64,000 nucleotides of DNA from Henricia sp. BOLD:AAB3569 (Eukaryota > Echinodermata > Asteroidea > Spinulosida > Echinasteridae), in NCBI GenBank assembly GCA_037783545.1, contig JBBELK010000055.1:62001-126000 (forward strand), read 5' to 3'. This document shows positions 1-9,959 of this stretch, in pieces (position 1 is the stretch's first letter; every line of letters starts with the position of its first letter). Position numbers and translations under genes: made by a program. The notes below the pieces were generated by a model. The model saw nothing but the letters and a program-made list of their open reading frames with translations, was not told the origin of the DNA and searched no databases.

Positions 1-260
1 GATTGTTGCTGGCTTCTCGGCACACTTTTCTTGCCAGACGAGGTGACACCTTCGACTTACGACCACGCCCTTTAATGTTTCTCACTGCGTGGAACTCCTT
101 GTACTTCCTAATTTATGCCCTGAACGGTGAAAACTGGCACTCTAAACTGCCTTGTGGCCTTTCCCTTCTTTGTGGCAATTGACAATAGTTCTCTTTTCTT
201 TGCCATGCTGACCAGAAACTGATAATGAAGGCATCAACTCCCCTCACTTTATAGCCTACA
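1..260 (-). mobile_element. Tc1/mariner-like element, copy 1, inner segment (split by a LINE)
   Basis: This stretch matches 36723-37006 almost base for base. There the same sequence is the start of a Tc1-like transposase gene and its upstream region, read on the minus strand. Only the 5' part of the transposase reading frame is present; the rest lies left of the window. Homology to the second copy stops at about 260, where an ATG-repeat LINE tail begins, and resumes at about 1580. One Tc1-like element was therefore split by the LINE at 261-1579. This piece cannot encode a complete transposase. Confidence 0.85.
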
Positions 261-1579
261 TCATCATCATCATCATGTGCCATCCTCAGATAGAGGGTAG
301 GTGGAAGCCAACTGTGATGTAGATCTCCAGGCGTGACGATCTTGAGCACGCTGGATTGCTGTGTGGATAGTAAGTCCAGTCCATTCCTTGATGTTGTCCT
401 ACCATGTGGTTTTTGGCCTTCCCCTTGATCTTTTTCCGTCCACCTTGCCTTCGAGGATAATTTTCCCTAAATAACCGGCACTTCCTATGGCCACATGCCC
501 AAAGTAGTAGAGTTTTCTCCTGCGTATACTGCATATGAGGCGTTCTTTGGGGGCTATCTCGTTAATAATGGACTGGTTGGGTCTTTTGTCACGCCACGTA
601 ATGTGTAGTATTCGTCTGAAGCACCACATCTCAAAGGAATTTATTCTTTGACCATCTGCCTTCTTTATTGTCCAAGCTTCGCACCCGTATGTTGCGACCG
701 GGAAGTGCCCGAAGCTGAAGTTTAATTTGTGTTGGCAGAGAGTTTACTTTCAGAATGGTCTGCAGATCAGTAAGCTTTGCCCTTGCAATCGCCAGTCTCT
801 TCTTTATTTCTCTAGAACCGTCCAGAGAGCTGTTGAAAGATGCGCCCAGATATGTAAACTCATCCACCTGTTCCACGTTTTCACAATTTAGCTAGATAAC
901 AATGTTGATTGGTTTTTTTTGCACACGTCATTATTTTTGTTTTCTTAGTATTCATGCGAAGACTGTACTGTATACTGATGTCTGTGATCAGAGCGATGTC
1001 ATCAGCATATCTAAGGTTGGATATGCGACGGCCGGCGATGTTAGTTCCCTGCTGGCAATCTTCCAGGGCGTGCCGCATAATCATCTCTGAGTATATGTTG
1101 AAGAGAGCTGGCGACAGTATACACCCTTGTCGTACACCTTTCCCAACTTCGAACCATTGAGTCAACTGCCCCTCGACCTGGACTGCGGCACTCTGGCATC
1201 TGTACAGGGCATGAATTACGGCAACTATATGTTGGTGGAAACCCATCTCCAGCAAGATCCGGGTCATCGCTTGGTGACTCACAGAGTCGAAAGCCTTCTT
1301 GTAGTCTGTGAATGCTATGTAGATAGGAGTGTTGGCTTCGACTTTCTTTTGTAGCAGCAGCTGTAGATTGAAAATCTGATCTCTTGTGCCTCTGCCTTTC
1401 CTGAAGCCTGCCTGTTCCTCTGGGATTTCCACATTCAGTTTTGATTCAATTCTTTTTAGGATAATTGACAGAAGAATTTTGCTGGCATGTGAGATTAATG
1501 CAATTGTTCTGTAGTTATCGCAATTGGTCAGGTCCCCCTTTTTAGGAATTGTGATAAAGACGGAGGATATCCATCCTCC
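261..1579 (-). mobile_element. RTE-clade (BovB-like) LINE, 5'-truncated, inserted in a Tc1 element
   Basis: Read on the minus strand, the element begins inside the reverse transcriptase domain near 1579 and ends in a short (ATG)n tail at about 261-277. The 5' part, including the endonuclease, is missing, which is typical of incomplete target-primed reverse transcription. A very short 3' region ending in a trinucleotide microsatellite fits RTE elements. Both insertion points can be read by comparison with the unbroken Tc1 copy near 37006. No clear target-site duplication was seen beyond a few bases. Confidence 0.85.
330..1579 (-). pseudogene. RTE-type reverse transcriptase, frameshifted fragment
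   Basis: In order on the minus strand, the translation shows YRTIALISHASKI (about 1520), the QAGFRKGRGTRDQI block (about 1410), TDYKKAFDSV (about 1310), GVRQGCILSPALFNIYSE (about 1140) and the catalytic LRYADDIALI motif (about 1020). The C-terminal part follows with EFTYLGASF (about 860), MWCFRRILHITW (about 625) and GKRSRGRPKTTW (about 410). These blocks are characteristic of RTE/BovB LINE proteins. They fall in at least three reading frames, with breaks near 890, 630 and 390, and the N-terminal endonuclease is absent. The element is therefore dead, although the catalytic ADD triplet survives. Confidence 0.85.
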
Positions 1580-1971
1580 AAGCAGAGTGCTATTCTATGA
1601 CATTCTTTGATTTAAATTTAATTGAACAGATATGTTAATGATTCAAATTTTATGCAAACATGTTAGGATAACTGTTGAACAACAAAAAGGAATCAGTAGA
1701 ATGTCGAAAGCAGGCGCATTATCACAAAAAAATGGCCTAAATGCTCAGATTTTGTGAGGGGTACAAATAATTGTGCACAGGCACAAAAAAAGCAAATCTG
1801 GACATTACTATTATTATACAAATGATGCTGAGCCAAAAACATGTGGTCTCGTGCAAGGCAACTAACTGTCCTAGGATACAGTCAAAGTTCCTTAACAATA
1901 GTTTTTGGGAGTGAGGAAATTTGAAAAATGTTAGATTTTTCAAAGGGTATGAATATTTTTAAGCACCACTG
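1580..1971 (-). mobile_element. Tc1/mariner-like element, copy 1, outer segment with IR/DR terminus
   Basis: This is the 5' terminal part of the split Tc1-like element; the element is on the minus strand, so its end is at the high coordinate. It aligns along its length with 37007-37360. The outer terminus ends in CACTG at 1971, next to TA, the target dinucleotide of Tc1/mariner elements. A related copy of the terminal motif (GGGTACAAATAATTGTGCAC) lies about 190 bp further in, near 1758-1780. Two direct repeats within one terminal inverted repeat are the IR/DR arrangement of Sleeping Beauty-like Tc1 transposons. Confidence 0.85.
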
Positions 1972-4690
1972 TATATACTTCTTCACCGAAAATTGCTAAC
2001 CGAAGCCACATTCACGTAAAGAACAATGAACAATTGCATATTGAAGACCAACAAATCCAAGTAGCTCATACCAAAATACCGGTTGCACTTCCATTATTAA
2101 AAACCAACAATTATTATAAAAATATCCAAGTCAAATTTATTTTGGCGGCCACAGCTGTTCCAAACTAATCATGTAGCCTTAACGTCGATGCGATTAGCAG
2201 CTAATCATAACCAATGAAACGAGGAGTTTCAATTACACTCACATATGTCACGTCAAGTATTTCTATATTTATTTCTGAGTAAGTCATTGTACTAGGCGAA
2301 TTCCCAATAAAACATTTACTTTAGGGGTCTGATACAATGCCAATACTTGCCAATAATGTAAATCCCCATCGCATTAAATTATCATTGTTGAATTATTTTC
2401 GCTTTGGCGTGCCATAGTATGGACACAGTAATGGCGGATAGCAACCGTTGTCAAGCCAAGTGAAACCCAATAATACAACTGTATGCAACCAAGTGTTAAA
2501 ACTGGTGTGCTTACACGATTTTTTAAACAGTATTTACTAAATTCTTCATTTTGTGGAATTCCTCACGTGCATGCAGTACTTAAAACATAGCTTGTACACA
2601 TTGCAATGGTTCGAGTAGTCCTGTTTACCATTTTGGGTGATGATGGTAGTGGTGTACATGTATTTATACTTCTGACATTAACTGTAACTCCATAAATTTT
2701 GAAAAACCCTTCCAAATACATCTCCATAACCATGATCGACAGCGGTGAGGGACAAGTTCCGCATGACCAAACGTGTGACGACCTTTAACTGATGAAATCG
2801 TTAACACCACCCTTAACGTATGATGCATTTATGTCAAAATAAAAAAAACAAAAAAACAAAAACGACAATACAGATAACCTATCTTACAACGGTGGTGCGG
2901 GTTGTTCATTTGTAATCATTTAGAGGAGCCATTTTGCCTTGCATTTCTTTACGTGACTTGGCAACATAGCAAATTTGGGTCGTTGTTTCCTTGTACATGT
3001 AAATGGTTTCTCTTGCCGGATGTAAATTAATACTAAGGCAACGGAAGTTGCATATCAAAAGTTGTAAATATATGTGTTTTAACTTCTGTTTTGAATGTCA
3101 TAAGACTCAATAATTCCAACTTATTCCACCATGATTTTGGAGCAGCAAACAGGAAAGAACAATCACCTTATGCCATCTTCCATTTAGCACTCCCTGGCAT
3201 CAGTAAGGCACAGTTAGGTAAACGGAGACCATATCTACGTTTTGACGAAACTGACTAACAACAAATAATAAATTAAAGACGCCGTGTATGGAGCTGTAAA
3301 CATGGTTTTAAATGTTAAGAGCAACATTTTGAACTTGATATGACACACAACCAGTAACAAATGAGGAGATTGAAAACTTGGGGTAATGTGGCATGTGCGT
3401 GGTGATCCGGTTATACAAGTTCGGCTGCGACACTTTGAATTTCTTACTCATTTCCTCCGTCAGAAAATAGCTGTGGGCAAAGAATCTCGTTTGTTTATCC
3501 TTTAAACAGTCCAAATCATTCTACATCATTTGTTTATTAAATTGTCGCTAAGTACAATGTGCAATACAAATGAGCAATTTCCCACACACTGTGTTGTTTG
3601 CAAGCGAAATGTTTACGTTACACACACACAAATTAATGTTGCTGTTAGCGTTATTTCGGAAAGGAGGCGCATGGTATCAAATGTTTGTACGCTTTAATGC
3701 AAAATGGTTTACGGAAACAATTCCAAAAGGCCAAGATGGAAATTAAACAGCTAGAATCCCCCGGTCCACATTTTAAAAGTTTTTCTGTTTATCATGGAGG
3801 TGTATGTGTCTACAACACCATCACAACTTGTTTTTCACAAAAAAATCGACAGGCTTTTGCTTAAAACGTAAAGCAGTCACTTGGTTTGTTTATCAACAGG
3901 GTTTTGACGTCATCCTAAGAAACATACAAAACGGCCTGTGCAGTATTGAATGGAAAATACACGAAGTGAATGTTTATCATGCCTGTTTTGTCCTTGTAAT
4001 TCAAAATACAAACGTGAAAAACACTTGATGTAATATGACAACAATCTACTATTACCTGTTTTGTGAAAAAACGGTGAAATTGTGGCTCACAATGAAGCTC
4101 TTTTGAAGTAAATACTGGTGCATTGCGACGGGTGGTTTTGTCACGAACGAACGGCATTCACAGCGGTCTGTGTACAGCATGGAACGGTTCCCTGCGGGCC
4201 GTATAGTTCCCACGTGTTACATCGGCCGGTACAAGTTAGAATGAGCGACTAATTTTTCTCTCTCTCTTGGTAATAGAAAAGAAAATCTTTCTGCTCTTTT
4301 TTTTCATAGTGTCTGGTAAAACATACAACCACGCAGCTACTGGGCATATAGATATCTGGCTTTTTGGACCAACAAAATTCTTTAAAAAACACCATCTAAC
4401 AGAGACGGTTTTCCAAGTTTTTTTGCGTGTAAACGTATGGAACTAACAATCGTGTTGACTTCTCTTTCTCAGGATTGCGTCACGGGGTCACGCGCATATC
4501 ATGAATACCTAATGAGCGTTTCAGAAATCGCGAAAATCTCATTTTCGAAAAGCGCACTTTTGCTTGCAATTTATCCACTTAAAACCGACAATTAAAAAAT
4601 AATAAAAATCCACGTTGGCAAGAGGGATGTTTGGACTATCGAAAAAAGCCTAAATGCTGGATTTTCGTCAAGGGGGATTCTTCCTCTTTA
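1972..4690. other. Intron 1 of the mGluR gene: no further feature recognised
   Basis: This AT-rich stretch lies downstream of the first coding exon of the minus-strand mGluR gene and is presumably intronic. There is an A-rich run near 2840-2870. No reading frame resembling the second mGluR exon was found on the minus strand, so intron 1 appears to run off the left edge and to exceed 5.9 kb. Confidence 0.5.
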
Positions 4691-4877
4691 AGGTAGCACT
4701 CAAAGACTAACTAAAGTAATAACTGCATAAGCTTTCGTAGCAACAACTACTTCATCAAATGCAATAAAGCTGAACATCATCATCATGTTGATGATGTTTA
4801 GCTTCTTTGCATCTGATGAAGTAGTTGTTGCTACGAACGCTTATGCAATTATTACTTTAAGTCTTTAAATGCTACCT
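4691..4877. repeat. Foldback MITE with about 93 bp arms
   Basis: The left arm starts AGGTAGCACTCAAAGAC. The right arm, read in reverse complement, starts AGGTAGCATTTAAAGAC. Both share the long block CGTAGCAACAACTACTTCATC. The arms differ at only a few positions and meet at a CATCATCATG/CATGTTGATG centre, so the whole element folds into one hairpin. There is no coding capacity. Confidence 0.85.
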
Positions 4878-5904
4878 AAATTTCCATCATAGTTTTGTTA
4901 GACTAACACGGCTACCCATAGTATATAGTTCAAATAGCCAAGAGCATCAGATAAATCAATTGAAAATGTGACAAGGCTTTCGGTATTAATCCATACATGG
5001 TGTACGTCGTCTCATACATGATGGTGTATATGGGATGGTGTATTGGAGTGGATGGTTGGTGGTATTGGAGTTGGTGGTTTGGATGGTGTATGGGAGTGTG
5101 TGGGCATTGCGGTCGCACTGTGGACTCGAAACCCATTCAAGTCCACAATTTGCGGGAAAAAGTGACGGATTGTGGACTTGCACTCGTTCGCTCAAGTCCA
5201 CAGTCAGGTTGACCAAACTCGGGAAAAGGGGTTAGGGTGGGGGTGGAGGGTTAAACAAAAAGGTTAGGGTTCAGGAGTAAAGTTTAGAAACATGGATTAG
5301 GAAAAAATTGGGGTGGATGAGGGAAGAATTTGGAGAAAACAACGATTTTCCGACCAATTCTCTTAACTTAAGTGCACGAATACAAAGAAACGTCCACAGT
5401 GCGTACGTAATGTACACATGTGTGGGTGGTTGGGTGGTTGGATGTTTCGATGCTCGAACTGAGCAGAAAGGTGCGGTGTTGTTTTTGGTTTAATGGCACT
5501 ATATGTCAATCAGTATGTCATTTGTGCCAAAGAAAAGAAAATGCTAACTGTCCTCCTTATAAGACAAGGAGCATCGGTGCGTAACATGCGTTACACAAGC
5601 GCTATTGAGCGTACAATTAGTTTACAAATGCGTGTATTAGAAAACAATTACCACAAACGGACATCCACTACCTGGGTGGGACCCCATGCGAACAACTTAT
5701 GGGATAATTTAGAAAAAGATGATCTATTACAATCGTGATAATTTCCCAATTATTTTTGTGTTTTTGTCATCAAACTAGCATTTATGGTTTTTAGGTTATA
5801 TCAAGAGTCAAAATCCATGTATGGTAATCTTGCCAAATAACTTTCAATCTAAACAAACAAATAAAGTTACGCAAGAAGCAAGAAGATTGAGGTGAGACAC
5901 TAAC
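4878..5904. other. Intronic stretch: GT-rich minisatellite-like run and a small nested hairpin
   Basis: From about 5027 to 5102 the plus strand is a degenerate array built from TGGTGTATTGGAGTGGATGG-like units. From about 5117 to 5212 two inverted pairs nest: CACTGTGGACT with AGTCCACAGT on the outside, and CAAGTCCACAAT with ATTGTGGACTTG inside. Beyond this nothing was recognised up to the splice donor of the mGluR exon. Confidence 0.6.
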
Positions 5905-6384
5905 CTTGAATAAGCGGAGAATGTTGGCTACCATGGTAGACACGGGACTTCCGGCCGCCCCTACCACACCTATGGTCGGCTGAGGCGGCTGGTACTCTGG
6001 CACACTACCGTTGGGGCACGTGAAAGCGTTCAGGTCAATTCTGGTGATGGTGGACGTAACGAACTCCATGGTCTGTTCCAAGGCGTGGGTATCCCTGCTG
6101 CAGGTATCCAGTATGTAGGCGCCTATCCTGATACCGGGAAGTAGGTCCGGATCATCATTAATGGTATTCAGGGCGAATACCATGGCTTCTAGGCGCTGAT
6201 AGCCCCCGAGATCGAAGGTCCCACATCCATTGATTCCGTTCTCATGCACGGGGAAAAGCCCTCCTAAGATCACGTCCCCCTCCATACGAACACCCTCCAC
6301 TTGTCCGGCGTGCACCGTACAAAGGCCGGCACCAAACGCCAGCAGGAGTATCGGAAACTCGGCCCACGGTAGTGGAGCCTTCAT
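5905..6384 (-). CDS. Metabotropic glutamate receptor, first coding exon (signal peptide and start of ligand-binding lobe 1)
   Basis: This exon encodes the first 160 residues of a class C GPCR that senses extracellular glutamate at the plasma membrane. Residues 1-26 form a signal peptide (basic Lys2, core FPILLLAFGAGL). The Venus-flytrap lobe 1 follows: GDVILGGLFPVHE (about 36-48), a Cys, YQRLEAMVFALNTINDDPDL (about 61-80), LDTCSRDTHALEQ (about 92-104) and GSPVSTMVANILRLFK at the end. The ILDTCSRDTHALEQ and MVANILRLFK blocks are closest to vertebrate group II/III mGluRs. The exon ends at AAG followed by GTTAGT, a good donor in phase 0. The start is well supported: ACC precedes the ATG, and an in-frame TGA lies at 6403-6405. 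The basic residue expected seven positions after the Cys in group II/III receptors is missing, and the Cys-to-Arg spacing is one residue short. The rest of the gene lies beyond position 1. The family is certain; the subgroup is inferred. Confidence 0.92.
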
Positions 6385-6386
6385 GG

Positions 6387-6410
6387 TCAGTGAGTTCTTG
6401 ACTCAACCAT
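6387..6410 (-). promoter_or_regulatory. Candidate 7-codon upstream ORF, stop two bases before the mGluR start
   Basis: On the minus strand an ATG at 6410-6408 opens a seven-codon frame ending in TGA at 6389-6387, two bases before the mGluR ATG. It is out of frame with the receptor. If the 5' UTR extends this far, such a short upstream frame could lower translation or allow reinitiation. That the region is transcribed is an inference; the transcription start is not known. Confidence 0.45.
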
Positions 6411-7093
6411 GCAACGACAACGATGGCACGAGCGGTGATAATGAAGTCCAGCCCAGACGCGGGACTTGGCGAGACTCTGTCCTGCTCGCTCTCTATCTCA
6501 TCGGCTCTTCCATCCCAACAACATGTTGTGACGCGAGTCCTTTCAATCAAACCGTAGCGTGATGTCGCAAGCGATCCCGGGCCCACCAACTGCTGCGTTC
6601 CATCTGGTATGCCTTTACGGTCAACTGCGTCGCACGTACACACACAGACACACAATGACAGGACTCGTTTCAGTGTCAGTTGTCGTTACCAATAAATATC
6701 AAGGTTTTTATCTGCAATCACTACCGGTGTACGTTGATCATGTAACCGCCTCCAATTAGATCGAGTGACTCCTGCAAGAAAATGAAAGGCCAAATCAGTT
6801 GAACAATATTGTTTTTCTCCTGTTTCTAATAATGTCACTAAAATATGTATAAAAGCTGTAAGCTAGAAAATCCTGCGGAATGCATCCGAAGAGCTCCGAT
6901 GGGAAATATCAGAACTCACCATTACAACAATGCCTTCACAATGATTTAAAGGGAACACCGGCTTTGTTGGGCTATTTTGGGCTCGAAATAGACCCATACA
7001 TGATTCTGTCCTTCCGAAATAGACTGAAGAGAACTTGAAAAGAAACCACCAAATTTTGCCGTTTCTCAAAAGCATTTCTCAAAAAATAAAGGT
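6411..7093. other. 5' flank of the minus-strand mGluR gene
   Basis: This region should hold the 5' UTR and perhaps the proximal promoter of the mGluR gene. It has higher GC content than its surroundings between about 6410 and 6650 and a CA/GT dinucleotide run near 6637-6655. No convincing TATA box or initiator could be fixed. A reading frame open through it on the minus strand (6242-6655) overlaps the receptor exon in another frame and is judged spurious. Confidence 0.4.
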
Positions 7094-7138
7094 CACGTGA
7101 TTTATCGGAACCAGATTCTGGTTCCGATAAATCACGTG
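7094..7138. repeat. Perfect 45 bp palindrome with E-box ends
   Basis: Twenty-two bases starting CACGTGATTTATCGG are followed by a single T and then by their exact reverse complement. Each end is CACGTG, itself a palindromic E-box. No mismatch was found. It may be a minimal MITE core or a recent inverted duplication. Confidence 0.9.
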
Positions 7139-9749
7139 GTCTTGGAGTTTTATTTCCAGCCGTAGAAACCAGCGCGAAGTGCGAGTTGCTTTTGTCATTC
7201 GTGGTTGGTTTCTCTTTTTGTTGTAAATAATTTCCTACGAACGTACATACCGTATTTTTTCAATTTGTACACAAATCTGCCAACATAGTTTATAAGAAGG
7301 GTTTCTGGGTATTGATATGGACGAGAGAATCTCTCAAATTTTCGCGTCTTCGCTCCGCCGCGATAAATAATATCTGAAGAAAAAACAGCTAACTATTGAG
7401 GGCGCTAAAGACACCAAAAGGTTGCGTTCAAGTTGCTTTCTCGAGTCAGCGCTGACATCATTACGAATTTCTCCCATTTAAAATTCTCTAAAAATCCCAC
7501 ATCCTTTTCGGAGAGAAGATTAATGGGAACGTGTCTCCTCTGGGGATAAGTATTAGTCTAATCACTCAACCCCTCCTAAAACATGCCAATTGTGATATGC
7601 TAACAGTCTACAAACGTCACCAACATGTGGTCCAGGGGAATTCCCAACTGATGGTGCTCTGACCCTGGGTCAACTAAGTTCAAGCCATTAGCACTCCTCT
7701 GAGAATTTCCACACAAACTTGGGGGAAAATTATAATAAGTGGCCCACATTGTACATGTAGGCTATCTCATACACAATTGTTCGTACAAGTAGTTATTTGA
7801 TGCAGGGTTCCCTCCATTGTACATGTAGTACTGAATCTGGATTCAGATTATGCACACCCAAATGCTGAGAAAGTTTAAACCTCAGATTGTTTTTCAACAC
7901 AGTGAAATGAATATTAATTTATATTTGTTGTTTCCAAAGGGAATGGCGAAGGAAGTCCACCACCCCACTTGTTTGTGTGTGGGGATAATAATAAATAATA
8001 ATAATGAGATTTGTAAAGCGCACATATCCGACCTGCAGGGTGCTCAAGGAGCTGTAAACAACAAAAATTAAGTAATTAATTCTTGAAAATGTGCGACATC
8101 AAGTAAGTCTTAAGGGGTACATGTATGCCCCCATTTCCTTTCAAAATTTGTGTATTTGTTGTCCCCATTTTTACAATCTTCAATGATCCATTTTAATTAT
8201 TCAAGGTGTTTGTAGGGGGAGGGGGAGGGGTATACGTGTTCACTTGCCAATGTGTAAATTGTGTCCTAAGGTCTCATCAACCCTGTCATGGCAGATACAG
8301 CATTTTTCACACAACGTAGATTTGATTCAATAAAACTTGAATAATGATGTACTGCTGATTAGAGCGCTAACACAACAACAACATTAAGTATTTTGTTCCC
8401 ATGCGACCAAATGTTTGTTGAATATTATTTGCAACAAATAAACTGTTGGCGCAGCTTTACACAAAATCAAAGATGTGGCATATTTAATTATGCAAGCACA
8501 TATGTAGCAGTTTTGCTAACATATGTACAACCGCATTTCAGGTTTTTCTTTGGCAAAATGTCTAGTTTGAAGTGCTGTGAGGCAATTTCATAAATCAAAA
8601 AATTTCACAAAACGTAACAACTTAGGTATTTAAAACAGGGACCTGGGTCACTGATGAAGGTTTAAATTTGGTAGCTTCACGTGTTAAGTGTAATTTGCAC
8701 TCAAATAAGTTAACCAATAAAAGCAAACACTAACACAGGTTTATTAACAGTAGGCCTAATGGAGTTCTAAAAACAAAACTTACAAAAATAGGGAAAATAA
8801 AGCAGCCCAAAACATGGAGAACCTCAAAACTTATGCACATAAAATGCGGGCAATGAAGTGGAAATGACAAAATATGACAATCACCAAATTCTCTGGGAAA
8901 ATGAAACGTTAATATAATACATGTAGTGAAGATACATGTACATGTACTCTGAAATAAAGTAGGCCATACATAAGAAAATTGATACAAAAAACTTCCAAGC
9001 CGAAGCAAACATAAATCACCGAGTCTTGTGTTTTTATCAGAACAAATTCTCAAAGAATATTCACAAATAAATCTTGTATTTTCATTTGAAACAATTCAAG
9101 TCTGCATGTGCAAACTTGTACAAACCATGTGCAGCTGTATATCGTCCATAATTTCAAATGTTAATTACACTGAATTTATTCGTTGTTCCGAATTTTAAAT
9201 AAAATCATCCACGTTAGCATTTTGCTTTTTCTGTTCGATGCTTGGCCTGTTTTCGCTTTCCACATTTCCATATTTGTGTTTTTCAACATTAGACAGCCAT
9301 GAATACTCTTTGCAGCCGGCCAAATAACTTTGCTTGTTCAGGGAAAGAACCTAGCTTGTGAGTACTTAAATGATGCTTTCTTTTTAAGTTTGCGTAAAAT
9401 AAAACAAAATATTTTTTTCAACATTGAGATTGTTAGCAGACTGTTTTGATTTACATGATGAATGTATCTTTCTTTTGTTTTTTTTAATGAGGCTTATCAT
9501 TCGGGTTTTCTTACAAAAATGTTTGTCATGAAGTGTTGGTTGCTGATTAATTTTTCCTGATTAGGTCCGGCATGTAATTGTCTTTGCAAATTTGGGTGTT
9601 GCTTCTAATACTGTCGAAGATGAATTTGTATTCTACAACCGGATATCTCCGTTGTATGGCCTCTCTTGCAATATCTGGAATTTTCTTGGAATTGATTATT
9701 GCTTGCTCATTGACAGGGATATGGTAAATTTTTGTTGACTGTCACTTAC
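7139..9749. other. Non-coding stretch with no gene recognised
   Basis: AT-rich sequence with several TACATGTA words (for example near 7756, 7820, 8922 and 8934-8946). A SINE-like block at 7984-8064 is listed separately. No exon or paired repeat was recognised in the remainder. Confidence 0.5.
7984..8064. repeat. SINE-like fragment with AAT-repeat flank
   Basis: A run of ATAATAATAAT is followed by GAGATTTGTAAAGCGCACAT and GGTGCTCAAGGAGCTGTAAAC. This arrangement (trinucleotide tail beside an AAAGCGC...GCTCAAGG-type core) is familiar from dispersed SINE-like repeats of marine invertebrates. The family is not identified here and no target-site duplication was found. Confidence 0.4.
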
Positions 9750-9959
9750 AATGTAGTGTTGCCTGGTAGGGCATTGCTTACTTTGCCACGAAGAGAAACT
9801 AGTTTTTGCTGAAGTGTCTCATGAGTCCATTTATTCCCAGCCTGTTTAGGGACTGCACCAACTAAAACAAATGTGACACCTGCAAAGAGCCCTTTATTTG
9901 ATGGATACTCTGCTTTTAATATTGAATGGATTTCGTCAACAACCTCAACTTTGTCCACT
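9750..9959 (-). CDS. Candidate internal exon encoding the N-terminal half of a BRCT-like domain
   Basis: The minus strand encodes about 70 residues that read like a BRCT fold. A lead-in helix (VVDEIHSILKAEY) is followed by KGLFAGVTFVLVGAV (first strand and turn), a helix THETLQQKLVSLRGKV, then SNALPGNTT where BRCT domains usually begin the next strand. BRCT domains bind phosphopeptides or poly(ADP-ribose) in DNA-damage and PARP-type proteins. The reading frame meets a stop just after NTT, but exactly there is a full consensus donor, CATT followed by GTAAGT (9749-9744), so an exon end is likely. The acceptor is weak: possible AGs lie at 9961-9958 without a clear pyrimidine tract. It may be a real exon of an unidentified gene or a decayed gene fragment. 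Confidence 0.4.

Noticed and set aside
6242..6655. 137-codon minus-strand open frame overlapping the mGluR exon
   Set aside because: It reads the receptor exon in another frame, starts in a CA repeat and has no family resemblance.
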